Source: Acidimicrobiaceae bacterium (GTDB lineage Bacteria; Actinomycetota; Acidimicrobiia; Acidimicrobiales; RAAP-2). From it: a DNA stretch of 56,779 nt. Made by a program: the position numbers and the translations under genes. The notes beneath the pieces were generated by a model. It did no database searches. It was given only the letters and a program-made list of their open reading frames with translations, and was not told the DNA's origin. This document shows positions 1 through 8,328 of this stretch, piece by piece; positions within the stretch are counted from its first letter, which is position 1, and the number at the start of each line of letters is the position of its first letter. Where the stretch lies: assembly GCA_003132205.1 (NCBI GenBank), contig PKWY01000033.1, positions 207,197 to 263,975 on the forward strand. The letters are read 5' to 3'.

Positions 1-407
1 CCGGCGTTGGGTTCGCTGAAGAGTTGGCACCAGAAGTCCTCGCCACTGAGCAGTTTCGGAAGCCATCGCTGCTTCTGCTCCTCGGTGCCGGCGAAGGCAA
101 TAGTGGGACCAGCCCAGCCAATGCCGATCGGATTGATGGGCTTTTGAACGTGCGCGCGGCTCAGTTCGTCGTCGATCAAGAGCTGATACTCGACCGACGC
201 CTTCCTTCCCCACGGCGCGGGCCAGTGCGGGACGACGAGCCCGGCCTCGGCGAGCTCGGTGCCCGACGGATTCGGGTGCTCATCGAGCCAAAGTCTTAGC
301 TCCAATCGACGCGGATCGAGTTCGTCGATATCGTCCTCGACGATGGACGGCGTCACTGGAGCCAGTAGCCCGCGTCCGTTTCCCAGTTCTTCGGCACTGT
401 TCGCCAC
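1..407 (-). CDS. Acyl-CoA dehydrogenase, N-terminal part (cut by window edge)
   Basis: Reading the minus strand from a GTG at 407, preceded by a GGGGAGG ribosome site, gives about 135 residues that continue off the left edge. The end of the visible part, WCQLFSEPNAG, is the FAD/substrate-binding motif of acyl-CoA dehydrogenases, preceded by a helical N-terminal domain with the typical GTEEQKQRWLPKLLSGE run. The enzyme would oxidise an acyl-CoA thioester using FAD. The substrate cannot be told from this part. The family is clear; the start is supported by the ribosome site. An acidic stretch of about 30 residues precedes the domain. Confidence 0.85.
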   Translation of the reverse strand, partial: MANSAEELGNGRGLLAPVTPSIVEDDIDELDPRRLELRLWLDEHPNPSGTELAEAGLVVPHWPAPWGRKASVEYQLLIDDELSRAHVQKPINPIGIGWAGPTIAFAGTEEQKQRWLPKLLSGEDFWCQLFSEPNA

Positions 408-530
408 AGATACCTCCCCACGCTTCCAACTCAAAGGTAACCTCTCCAGCGCTGTCGACACGAAAACATCACCGCCGTCTTCCGTCGGTCGGGACCAACC
501 ACGACCCGATAGCTTGCGCCAGGCCAGTCA

Positions 531-536
531 TATACT
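531..536 (+). promoter_or_regulatory. -10 box of leaderless NfeD gene
   Basis: TATACT followed by 7 nt and the ATG at 544, with no ribosome site. This is the leaderless layout seen repeatedly in the window. Confidence 0.6.
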
Positions 537-543
537 TCGAATC

Positions 544-981
544 ATGGCGATACTGTTCTGGCTAATCATCCTTTTGGTCTGCATTTTCGCCGAAATACAC
601 ACGCAAGCCTTTGTCGCGCTGTTCGTCGGCATCGGCGCGGTTATTGCGTTCTTTCTCGCGCTCGCGAGTGTGCCATTCGCCGTGCAGACGGTGGTCTTCT
701 TAGTCGTCTCCGGGCTCACCTTGGCCTCACTTCGCCCCGCCGTCGTCCACAAATTCCGGCGCAGCGAGGTCGTGGACTTGTCGATGCCGACAAGTAGCTC
801 ACTCACCAACCTGACCGGTTTCGTCGAGGACGTCGTGGGCGACGAAGGTCACCCCGGCAGGGTCAAGATCAAGGGCGAGTCATGGAAGGCCGTGACCGAG
901 GCGGACGCGCCGATTCCGAGCGGTACCCAAGTCGTCGTCAAGAAGACGTACGGAACCACCCTCTGGGTCGAGCAGCTTTAG
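544..981 (+). CDS. NfeD-like membrane protein with OB-fold tail
   Basis: A 145-residue protein. It has two closely spaced hydrophobic segments in the first 65 residues or so, then a soluble C-terminal domain (TGFVEDVVG, then GRVKIKGESWKAVTE and a hydrophobic strand end) that matches the OB-fold of short NfeD proteins. Short NfeD proteins work beside SPFH/stomatin proteins in membrane microdomain quality control. The next gene, on the opposite strand and ending 64 bp away, is such an SPFH protein. The reading frame is open further upstream, but the ATG at 544 is chosen because the hydrophobic N-terminus starts there and a -10 box lies 7 nt before it. Confidence 0.8.
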   Translation: MAILFWLIILLVCIFAEIHTQAFVALFVGIGAVIAFFLALASVPFAVQTVVFLVVSGLTLASLRPAVVHKFRRSEVVDLSMPTSSSLTNLTGFVEDVVGDEGHPGRVKIKGESWKAVTEADAPIPSGTQVVVKKTYGTTLWVEQL

Positions 982-1045
982 CCCGTCTCTTGACGATGCC
1001 GCAAGGTATCAACCCCCGCCCTTCGTCGCCCGTGAACTTGGGCGA

Positions 1046-1978
1046 CTACCCAGGGTTGACGCTCGGGACTTCGGACATCACGCTCTTGATCGCCTGCACT
1101 GCGCCAAGTAGGGCCGCGCTTTCGGCGGGAATGATGAGCTTGGTGTTGTCGCTCTCGGCGAACTTTGCCAAGGTGTCGAGCTGGAGAATCGCGATCAATG
1201 AGGGATCAGGTGCTTGTGCCTTGATGGCCGCGTACACCGAACTGATCGCCTGGGCCCGACCTTCGGCTTCCAGGATGAGCGCTTGGCGCGTGCCTTCAGC
1301 CCGCAGGATCGCCGACTGCTGCGCGCCTTCTGCTTCCTTGATGGCGGCCTGGCGTTCACCGTCGGCGACATTGACGGCCGACTGCTGCTGGCCTTCCGAC
1401 TCGAGGATCCGGGCACGCTTTTCCTGATCTGCTTGCTTCTGCAGGGCCATGGCCTGAAGAATCTGCTCGGGCGGCGTGATCTCCAGGACCTCAACGCGGT
1501 TGATGCGGACCCCCCACTTGTCGGTGGCCTCTTCCATCTGGGTCTGCAGCAACGTGCCGATCCGCTCGCGCTGGGAGAACGCCTCGTCCAGACTGATGCT
1601 GCCAAACACCGCACGGACTGACGTCCGAGCGAGGTTGTCGACGCTCACGAGGTAGTCCGAGTTCGTGAAGAGGGCGAGGCGAACGTCAACGACCTGGCTG
1701 AAGATTGTCGCGTTCACGATGACCGCCACGTTGTCGCGAGTGATGACCTGCTGGCGGTCACCGGTGCGGGGCGTCTCTCGAACGTCGACGATCTTCATCT
1801 GCTCGATGAAGGGGAAGATGAAGGTGAGCCCGGGGTTCTTGATATCCTTGAACTCGCCGAAACGTGTCACCACGCCCTCGAAGCCCTGCTGGACAATCCG
1901 CACAGACTTCAAGATCGCCGCAATGACCAAAAGGACAATGACACCCGCGATGATCGCGAGAACAATTCCCATCACCAT
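1046..1978 (-). CDS. SPFH/Band 7 (paraslipin-type stomatin) protein
   Basis: A 310-residue protein with an N-terminal membrane segment (roughly residues 4-24), then the SPFH domain (FEGVVTRFGEF, PGLTFIFPFIEQMKIVDVRE) and a long charged alpha-helical region. That region carries about five 11-residue repeats built on ESEG, EAEG and RAEG cores, typical of oligomer-forming stomatins and paraslipins. It likely forms membrane-associated rings or scaffolds together with NfeD, whose gene converges on it. The start has a GGAGGA site 4 nt upstream. No protease domain is present. Confidence 0.88.
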   Translation of the reverse strand: MVMGIVLAIIAGVIVLLVIAAILKSVRIVQQGFEGVVTRFGEFKDIKNPGLTFIFPFIEQMKIVDVRETPRTGDRQQVITRDNVAVIVNATIFSQVVDVRLALFTNSDYLVSVDNLARTSVRAVFGSISLDEAFSQRERIGTLLQTQMEEATDKWGVRINRVEVLEITPPEQILQAMALQKQADQEKRARILESEGQQQSAVNVADGERQAAIKEAEGAQQSAILRAEGTRQALILEAEGRAQAISSVYAAIKAQAPDPSLIAILQLDTLAKFAESDNTKLIIPAESAALLGAVQAIKSVMSEVPSVNPG

Positions 1979-2118
1979 GATTCCTCCACAACCGCTTCGT
2001 TCACATCGATGGCCGTATTTTGGCTGTCACTGCGAGTGTACTGGGCACCTTGAAAACCTCCAGGGGGCAGCCGTGGGCGATTCACACGTTGCGCAACTCG
2101 AACAACGAACTGGTTGGC

Positions 2119-2586
2119 TCAAGTGAAGATGATCTCGCCGCCGGCGGCTATTGCGTAGAACTCGCCAACGGTGATGATGTCGTGAACCTGTGGAATGAAA
2201 TCTTCCTTCGTGAATCCGAAGAGATCCACCGATGCCTTGCACGCGTACAACCCACAACCCGTGTCGGCGATCATCTCCATGAACTCCGGAATTCCAGGAA
2301 TGTCGAAATCCTCCATCTTCTTCTCCATCATTCGCGTCGCGATGGCGGACATTCCGGGAAGAACGCCGATCAGGCTCGCCATGTGCATGCCAGGATTCCC
2401 GACGGCGGCGACCTTGATGTGGCTGAGCCTCTTCGCGTGAATCGCGTCGAGACCGAAGAAGGTGAAGAACAAGTTCGCCTCGATGCCTTCGGCCCTCGCT
2501 CCGTTGGCCATGATCAGCCCCGGGTAGATGCCCTCCAACGATCCCTTGGAGATGATGATTGAAACCTTCTCAATGGTGTCGCCCAT
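2119..2586 (-). CDS. DsrE-like (DsrE2-type) sulfur relay protein
   Basis: A 155-residue protein of the DsrE/peroxiredoxin-like family. The DTGCGLYACKASVDLFG segment in the C-terminal half holds the two family cysteines that can carry persulfide sulfur. The first half has the family's nucleotide-like fold (KVSIIISKGSLEGIYPGLI). It is the last gene of a three-gene operon, 27 bp after the TusE/DsrC-like gene, with an AAGGAG site 7 nt before the ATG. Membership in a sulfur trafficking chain is inferred from the family and its neighbours. Confidence 0.82.
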   Translation of the reverse strand: MGDTIEKVSIIISKGSLEGIYPGLIMANGARAEGIEANLFFTFFGLDAIHAKRLSHIKVAAVGNPGMHMASLIGVLPGMSAIATRMMEKKMEDFDIPGIPEFMEMIADTGCGLYACKASVDLFGFTKEDFIPQVHDIITVGEFYAIAAGGEIIFT

Positions 2587-2613
2587 GGCGATGCTCCTTT
2601 CATAAGGCCGCAG

Positions 2614-2931
2614 TTAGATGCAGCCACGTGGCTTGGGAATACCGGCGATTTTGGCCGCCAACTTGGCGGGCCCCTTAGGGAACAGTTGGTAGAGCTCTTT
2701 TATGGATACGCCCGAGGTCTTTCCAAGCATGCGAACACTCGGGCCCGATCCCTTGGTCTCATACTCCGACCTCATGAATCGAATGACTTCCCAGTGACGG
2801 TCGCTCAGTGTGTCGATCCCTTCTCGATGAGCCAGTTCCACCGCTATCTCTTCGTTCCATTGGCTCGGATCGGTGAGGAAGCCCTCCTCGTTGAGTTGAA
2901 TGTCGCGCCCGGCAATGGTTTCGACGTTCAT
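2614..2931 (-). CDS. TusE/DsrC-like sulfur carrier protein
   Basis: A 105-residue protein matching TusE/DsrC over its full length, with GFLTDPSQWNEEIA, LSDRHWEVIRFMR and LYQLFPKGPAK. The C-terminus PKPRGCI keeps the penultimate cysteine (CysA) that carries sulfur. The second cysteine of true DsrC, ten residues earlier in GACK, is an alanine here (LAAK). By family rule this points to a TusE-like or regulatory carrier rather than a DsrC that forms a trisulfide. Its ATG overlaps the stop of the flavoprotein gene upstream by 4 nt (ATGA), so the two are translationally coupled. Confidence 0.88.
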   Translation of the reverse strand: MNVETIAGRDIQLNEEGFLTDPSQWNEEIAVELAHREGIDTLSDRHWEVIRFMRSEYETKGSGPSVRMLGKTSGVSIKELYQLFPKGPAKLAAKIAGIPKPRGCI

Positions 2932-4190
2932 GATGGAACCTCTTCTTTCTTCTCGGTAATGGAGTGGGGCTTGCCCGCTGTGGGCATGGCGCTCGTGACT
3001 CCGGGAATGTCACGACCCGGCAGCAGACTGTGCCAGTAAAACCACTGGAACATCAATTTGCCCAGGTGGTTGAGACGCGACTCTTTCAGGAGCGGCAGCC
3101 CGACGGGTCCGGGGTAGTGGCCAGTCTGTGGCTCAACCTCGTAATTGAAGTCAATGAGCATTGCCTTGGAGAAGCCGGTCTCGATGAAGCAGTTCGAGTG
3201 ACCGTCGTACGAAGCGTCGAGCGCCTGGCCGTTGAGGAACCGCTTGACGTTCTCGACGAGCACCTCACCCTCGAAGTGGGTCACCGAACCGGCCTTCGAA
3301 ATCGGCAGCGACGCCGCGTCTCCGAGCACGAACACGTTCGCGGCGACGAGCGACTGCAGGGTGTGCTCATTCGTCGCGACGAAACCCAGCGCGTCACCCA
3401 GCCCCTCGGACCGTGCCACGTACGCGGCCCCGTTATGAGCCGGAATGACCACGGCAAGATCGAAAGCGATCTCGCGTTCGTCGTAGGAGATCAAGCGACC
3501 TCCGTCGCCGTCGACCTCTCCGGTATTGAATTCGGTGACGAGATCGATGCCGCGCTCGTCGAGCATCCCGCCAAGGCGCTTCGAGGCGATGGGCTTGGTA
3601 AACGCAGCGTCCAGAGGCGTCACGTAGGTCAGCGTGACCTTGTCACGGATTCCCCGCTCGCGGAAGTACCAGTCCGCGAGGAAGCAGAACTCCAGCGGCG
3701 CGACGGGGCACTTGATCGGCATCTCAACTACGTTCACGACAACCCGTCCACCGTCAAACGTGGCGAGCGCAGCTTCCAAGGCCGCGGCACCCTCTGGTGT
3801 GTAGAAGGTGAACACCCTCTCCATCCATCCAGCGCCTGTGAGCCCCTCAGTCTCTTCGGGCGCCAACACCGCACCCGTCGCGACCACGAGCACGTCATAG
3901 GCCACTTCGTCGGCGTTCGCCAGATGCACCGTCTGGGCCTGCAGGTCGACACTCTCAATCGCCGACGTCACGTATTCGATTCCGCGATGCAGTTGCCGCC
4001 CACGGGGCCTCACAATGTCCTCGGGGTGCGTCAGACCGAAGGGCACGAAGAGCAACCCCGGCTGGTAGACGTGCCGGTCGTCCTGGTCGATGCAGGTGAT
4101 GGACGCCTCGTCAAGGCCAAAGACCCTCCGTAAGCGATTCGCCGCGAGCGTCCCGCCCGTTCCGGCTCCGAGGATAACAATCCGGTGCAT
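2928..4190 (-). CDS. Sulfide:quinone oxidoreductase-like FAD protein
   Basis: A 420-residue flavoprotein. It starts with the dinucleotide-binding motif ILGAGTGGTLAANRL, has a second GATGAV-like segment near residue 105 (VVATGAVLAP) and a late FAD motif FVLGDAAS near residue 290. Cysteines near 161 (in IKCPVAPLEFC) and 334 match the pair that brackets the flavin in many SQR proteins; the third SQR cysteine near 128 is absent. It probably moves electrons from sulfide or a persulfide to quinone. The reading frame is open further upstream, but the ATG at 4190 has a GGAGG site 4 nt before it and starts right at the Rossmann motif. It heads the operon with TusE/DsrC-like and DsrE-like genes. Confidence 0.85.
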   Translation of the reverse strand: MHRIVILGAGTGGTLAANRLRRVFGLDEASITCIDQDDRHVYQPGLLFVPFGLTHPEDIVRPRGRQLHRGIEYVTSAIESVDLQAQTVHLANADEVAYDVLVVATGAVLAPEETEGLTGAGWMERVFTFYTPEGAAALEAALATFDGGRVVVNVVEMPIKCPVAPLEFCFLADWYFRERGIRDKVTLTYVTPLDAAFTKPIASKRLGGMLDERGIDLVTEFNTGEVDGDGGRLISYDEREIAFDLAVVIPAHNGAAYVARSEGLGDALGFVATNEHTLQSLVAANVFVLGDAASLPISKAGSVTHFEGEVLVENVKRFLNGQALDASYDGHSNCFIETGFSKAMLIDFNYEVEPQTGHYPGPVGLPLLKESRLNHLGKLMFQWFYWHSLLPGRDIPGVTSAMPTAGKPHSITEKKEEVPS

Positions 4191-4453
4191 AATGCCTCCG
4201 CTCCACCGTCTCCAAAGTGGTCCAAAGCCTGCTGAATTGATAGAGCAGTAAGTCATATCGATCGGCGAACCCTTCACCGCCCTTTCCTTCGTTTGCACCC
4301 TTCGTCGATCTGGAGAGATGCCACCCGCCGCCGGGAAGTTCCTCAAAAACCACCCTGGGCGTTGACATCCGAGGTCAGAGGACTAAAAATGGCGTGAGGA
4401 CGGAGGAGAGCGGATCCGCTTCGTCCTTCCAGGTGTGTCGAGAGAGGATTGCT

Positions 4454-5776
4454 ATGGACGTAGCGTCGTTTGTTTCTGCGGTCTTCAATGACCAGCTTCC
4501 GTTTCGCGTCGAAGCGTACGACGGGAGCAGCGCCGGGTCGAGCATCGACTCCGCCGCGAACAACATCACGCTGAAGATCCTGAGGCGCGACGCGCTCAAT
4601 CGGGTGCTCACCCGCCCGGGTGAGCTGGGTCTCGCCCGGGCCTACGTCGCCGGCGACATCGACATCGACGGCGACCTCGATGCGCTCTTCGAACTCTCGA
4701 CTCCCCCGGTGCGTCAACTCCTCAACGTCAACAACCTGCGCTCGCTCGCCTCGGTCGTTGGAATCTCCGCCTTCAAGCCACTCGCACCGCCGAGCGTCGA
4801 AGCGAGGCAGCGCGGGGCTCTCCACAGCCGCAGCCGTGACAAGAGCGCCATCTCGCACCACTACGACGTCTCGAACCGCTTCTACGAGATGGTGCTCGGT
4901 CCGTCGATGACCTATTCGTGCGCCGTCTTTCGAACTCCTGACGACACGCTGGAGAGTGCTCAACTGCGCAAGGTCGACCTGGTCGCGAGGAAGCTGGACC
5001 TCAAGCCCGGCATGAGGCTGCTTGATGTGGGCTGCGGTTGGGGAGCCATGGCCATCCACGCCGCGATGACGTACGGGACATCCGTCGTCGGCGTCACCCT
5101 CTCAACCCCCCAGCAGCGCTACGCCACCGAGCAGGCGCGCATCGCCGGCGTCAGCGACCTGGTGGAGTTCCGCCTCCAGGACTTCCGCGACGTCAACGAC
5201 GGGCCCTTCGACGCGATCAGCTCCATCGGGATGTCCGAGCACGTGGGTCGTCGTTCGCTCGCGGCCTACACCCAGATCATGTTCGACCTGCTTCGACCGG
5301 GTGGACGGTTCCTCAACCACGCGATCGGACGCCCCGTGTCGTTCAACGAGGATCCGCAGCCTTCCAAGATCTCGGAGCTCAACCGCCAGATGCAGATCGC
5401 CCTCGGGATGCGCGGACCGTCGAAGATCGGCAGCCCCTTCATGGAGCGCTACGTCTTTCCCGACGGCGAGCTGCACGAGGCGGGGATGATGGTCTCGATG
5501 TTCCAGGCCCACGGGTTCGAGGTGCGCCACCTTGAGAGCCTGCGCGAGCACTACGCCCTCACGCTCCGCCACTGGGTCGACAATCTCACCAAGCGCTTCG
5601 ACGAGGCCGTCGAGGAGGTCGGCGAGCAGCGCGCCCGGGTGTGGCGGCTCTACATGGCGGGATCAGCCGTGGGCTTCGAGCGCCACCACCTCGAGATCCA
5701 CCAGATCCTCTGCTCGCGTCCCCTCGAGGGCCTGAGCGGTCTCGCGCTGCGACCAGAGTTCGAGCCAGATTTCTAG
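4454..5776 (+). CDS. Cyclopropane-fatty-acyl-phospholipid synthase family methyltransferase
   Basis: A 440-residue SAM-dependent enzyme. An N-terminal domain of about 120 residues precedes the core, with HYDVSNRFYEMVLG near 136-149, SMTYSCA near 151-157 and the SAM site LLDVGCGWGA near 189-198. These are the hallmarks of cyclopropane synthases and mycolic-acid-type methyltransferases. It would add a methylene (or methyl) group to unsaturated acyl chains of membrane phospholipids. The ATG at 4454 follows an AGAGAGGA site; an upstream in-frame start at 4394 is less likely. It stands alone, convergent with the DUF429 remnant. Confidence 0.9.
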   Translation: MDVASFVSAVFNDQLPFRVEAYDGSSAGSSIDSAANNITLKILRRDALNRVLTRPGELGLARAYVAGDIDIDGDLDALFELSTPPVRQLLNVNNLRSLASVVGISAFKPLAPPSVEARQRGALHSRSRDKSAISHHYDVSNRFYEMVLGPSMTYSCAVFRTPDDTLESAQLRKVDLVARKLDLKPGMRLLDVGCGWGAMAIHAAMTYGTSVVGVTLSTPQQRYATEQARIAGVSDLVEFRLQDFRDVNDGPFDAISSIGMSEHVGRRSLAAYTQIMFDLLRPGGRFLNHAIGRPVSFNEDPQPSKISELNRQMQIALGMRGPSKIGSPFMERYVFPDGELHEAGMMVSMFQAHGFEVRHLESLREHYALTLRHWVDNLTKRFDEAVEEVGEQRARVWRLYMAGSAVGFERHHLEIHQILCSRPLEGLSGLALRPEFEPDF

Positions 5777-5795
5777 ACCCTCGACTCGATACCGA

Positions 5796-6625
5796 TCAGA
5801 GCCTCTCCCAAGAGCCGGGCCGCTTGGGAATCCAGATGGCGGCGGTGTCGTCGCCATAGGCGTCGCAGTTGCCCGAGAGGAACTGGGTGGCGACCCAGGC
5901 GCAGACGAGCGCGTCCAGCGCGTCTTCGACGCCCTTCAGCTCCTTGAGGGGGATCGAACCCACCGAATCCTCGCAAGGGATTCCCAGTGTGATGCCCGAG
6001 ATGACATCCTTCAGTCTCGCGAGGATCCTCGACCACTCCCGGACCAGCATGATCCTGCGCTCCGCCGGAGGTGACTCCGGCCAGTACTTCTGCGTTCTTG
6101 AGAGCTTGTACTTCAAACGCTCCTGCTCGTCGACCAACGAGAGCAGTGCGGGATGTGGGTACGTCTCGAAGATCCGGCCCGACGAGCCGCCCATTCCCAC
6201 CTTCGCGATGTCGTAGCCGAGCGAGGCGAAATCGCGGCTTAGTTCATCGCTCAGTTCCCCGGGCCGATCCTTGGCCGGCGAGTGGGTGCTGCACTTGGCC
6301 CGAGCGAATGCCTTGGACACCTTGGCGTCCGCTTCGCGTCGGGTCGTGATCGGCGACGTGGCTATCGGCATGTCGATGGCGACGACGTCAACGGCCACGC
6401 CAGCGAGATTCTCCGCGGACGCACCAACGCCGACGGATCGGGAGCACCCGCCACCGGATTCGTCCTGTCCACGGGGTCGCCGGGCGAGAGTCCGACGAAC
6501 TGCCCGTAACTCGGCGCGAGACCGACGCACGTCCATCGAGTCCCCTTCTTCGCGAGCGCTGCGACACCGCTCGGGTTGTGAAGCGTCCACGCGGGGTCGA
6601 TGCCGAGGACCGCCGTTACGCCGAT
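5796..6625 (-). pseudogene. DUF429 (RNase H-like) gene, frameshifted and without start codon
   Basis: Two overlapping minus-strand frames together give one DUF429 protein. The first frame carries the N-terminus (GIDPAWTLHNPSGVAAL, WTCVGLAPSYGQFV). The second carries the rest (VDVVAIDMPIA, IFETYPHPALLSL, EDALDALVCAWVA, WIPKRP). The switch needed to join them falls near 6411-6424. In the first frame no ATG, GTG or TTG lies between the stop of the upstream kinase gene and the conserved GIDPA motif. A gene with both defects is most simply decaying, although a sequencing indel could explain the frameshift. DUF429 proteins are predicted nucleases of unknown substrate. Confidence 0.65.
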
Positions 6626-7104
6626 ATTTCGAACTCTGCCGAGGACTTCAGTCGCACGATTCGAAGCGAGTGGCGATTCTTCTCGACGGCCTCGTCGATG
6701 AGCGGCTGATAGTCCTTGGGAAAGTCCCACACGTACTTGAGGAACTCGAAGTCGAAGCGCTCCGGGCAGCCCCTTGCCTGAACGTCCTTGCCGTAGTTGG
6801 TGACGATTCGTCGGATGACCCGGAAGAGGCATCCCCATCTCGATGACTGGAGAGTAATGACGGTGTCGGCGCGCTCCAGCCGGACGTCGATCGTGCGTAG
6901 GTACGTCCCGTCGAGAATCCACCTGTCTCGCGCGGTCAATTCGCCGTGGCGCACCTTCCACTCCTCTTGGGGGGTCTCGACCCAACCGGGGTTCCAGAAG
7001 TGGCTGTCGAGGTGCGTGACCTCGATGCCGAGTTGATCGCCGAGCTGGCGGGCAAAGGTTGATTTGCCGGATCCGGGGGAACCAACGATCGCGATTCGGT
7101 TCAT
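6616..7104 (-). CDS. P-loop kinase-like protein (FlaR/topology-modulation type)
   Basis: A 162-residue nucleotide-binding protein with a Walker A motif GSPGSGKST at residues 8-16. Next come THLDSHFWNPGWVETPQEEW and DGTYLRTIDVRLERADTVI, the layout of adenylate kinase-like proteins annotated as DNA topology modulation protein FlaR. The true role of this family is not settled; phosphoryl transfer to a small nucleotide-like substrate is likely. The C-terminus ends early after RIVRLKSSAEF, where relatives usually have one more helix. The start is ATG with only a weak ribosome site. Confidence 0.75.
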   Translation of the reverse strand: MNRIAIVGSPGSGKSTFARQLGDQLGIEVTHLDSHFWNPGWVETPQEEWKVRHGELTARDRWILDGTYLRTIDVRLERADTVITLQSSRWGCLFRVIRRIVTNYGKDVQARGCPERFDFEFLKYVWDFPKDYQPLIDEAVEKNRHSLRIVRLKSSAEFEISA

Positions 7105-7200
7105 ATCGAGCCATTTCTATCAGCCGGCGCCCGGCGCCCCGTCCAACGCACTGGAGTCACTAATCCCAGGTGGCGGCGCGGCGACCTCGTCTGCGTTCTC

Positions 7201-7206
7201 TAACCT
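7201..7206 (+). promoter_or_regulatory. -10 box of leaderless acetyltransferase gene
   Basis: TAACCT followed by 7 nt and GTG at 7214, with no ribosome site. Confidence 0.5.
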
Positions 7207-7213
7207 TGCTCAC

Positions 7214-7723
7214 GTGCCTCTTCGATTACGACCCTTCCAGAGCGACGACGAGACCGCGGCCCTTCGCGCACACGCGTTGCTCAAGTTGGATGATTTCCGG
7301 TTCCTGCTTGGATGGAGCGACGGTGACGACTGGACTGAGTACCTGACGATGCTCAGTCGCAATCGACAGGGCCTCGACCTCGGCGAGAACCGAGTGCGCG
7401 CCGTGCTGCTCGCGGCGCAGGTCGACGGCGTGCTCGTCGGGCGCGCGTCAATCCGCTTCGAGCTCAATGAGTGGCTGGCGCTGCGGGGTGGCCACATTGG
7501 CTACTGCGCGCTGCCCGAGTTTCGCCACAGGGGCTACGCCACCGAGATCCTGCGCCAGGCCCTCGCCGTCGCACGCTCCGAGGGGGTTGAACGCGTCTTG
7601 GTCGTTTGCGACGATGACAACGTGGCATCAGCCGCCACGATCGAGCGATGCGGCGGGGTCTTGGAACGTGTGGTCGAAGCGAGCGACGTGGATGCGGCCT
7701 TTCGCCGCTACTGGATCGAGTAG
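7214..7723 (+). CDS. GNAT-family N-acetyltransferase (RimJ/RimL-like)
   Basis: A 169-residue protein with the GNAT acetyl-CoA site FRHRGYATEILRQAL near residues 102-116, preceded by the strand GGHIGYCALPE. The C-terminal strand has VCDDDNVASAATIERCGG, as in RimJ/RimL-like enzymes. It would acetylate an amine on a protein or small molecule; the substrate is unknown. The frame is open to 7064, but the GTG at 7214 matches where the domain begins (LRLRPFQ) and sits 7 nt after a -10 box, so a leaderless start is preferred. Confidence 0.78.
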   Translation: MPLRLRPFQSDDETAALRAHALLKLDDFRFLLGWSDGDDWTEYLTMLSRNRQGLDLGENRVRAVLLAAQVDGVLVGRASIRFELNEWLALRGGHIGYCALPEFRHRGYATEILRQALAVARSEGVERVLVVCDDDNVASAATIERCGGVLERVVEASDVDAAFRRYWIE

Positions 7724-7854
7724 ATCCGGCTTGGGTCCGGACACCCCCGAACGACTCCCGCAACGTCGTGCATGATTCCCGTGTGCACTGGATAGGGTGC
7801 GATTGGAGCCTGCGCGTTTCAATGAACGTCGCCATTGTCAGGAGGGTTGTGGAA

Positions 7855-8319
7855 GTGACCGACGAACGCCTCGAGGTGCAACGGACCATTGCATCCGACC
7901 CCGCCACCATCTTTCAGTTGTTGCGAGATCCGCACGGTCACGTCGCGATCGACAGTTCCGGGATGCTGGTTTCGGCTGAAGGTGATCCGGTAACCGACGT
8001 CGGCGACTCCTTCATCGTGCACATGGACCGCGAGGCCCTCAACGACTATCCCCTGGGCAAGTACGACGTCGTGGTGACCATCAACCGGTTCGTGCCCGAC
8101 GAGGAGATCGAGTGGTCGGTCGCCGGGATCAGCCGCAGTTCCATTGGACACGTCTACGGCTACCGCCTCGAAGCCGCCGACGAAGGCACGCTGGTGACGT
8201 CATACTACGACTGGTCGGGAGCGAGTCAGGACTGGAAGGACCTCGCCATCTTCCCGGTCATCTCGGAGGGCGCACTTCGAGCCACCCTCGGAATACTCGC
8301 GCGCACCGTCGCCTCGTAG
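7855..8319 (+). CDS. SRPBCC-family protein (polyketide cyclase/START-like)
   Basis: A 154-residue protein starting with the SRPBCC opening pattern (EVQRTIASDPATIFQLLRD) and ending with a long amphipathic helix. The middle carries beta strands with GHVYGYRLEAADEGTLVTS. These proteins have a deep hydrophobic pocket and bind or process lipids or polyketide-like ligands; no specific ligand can be assigned. The GTG at 7855 is chosen because GGAGGG lies 8 nt upstream; an ATG at 7822 is the alternative. Two SRPBCC genes occur in this window but are not similar enough to suggest a recent copy. Confidence 0.75.
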   Translation: MTDERLEVQRTIASDPATIFQLLRDPHGHVAIDSSGMLVSAEGDPVTDVGDSFIVHMDREALNDYPLGKYDVVVTINRFVPDEEIEWSVAGISRSSIGHVYGYRLEAADEGTLVTSYYDWSGASQDWKDLAIFPVISEGALRATLGILARTVAS

Positions 8320-8328
8320 GACGAGTCC

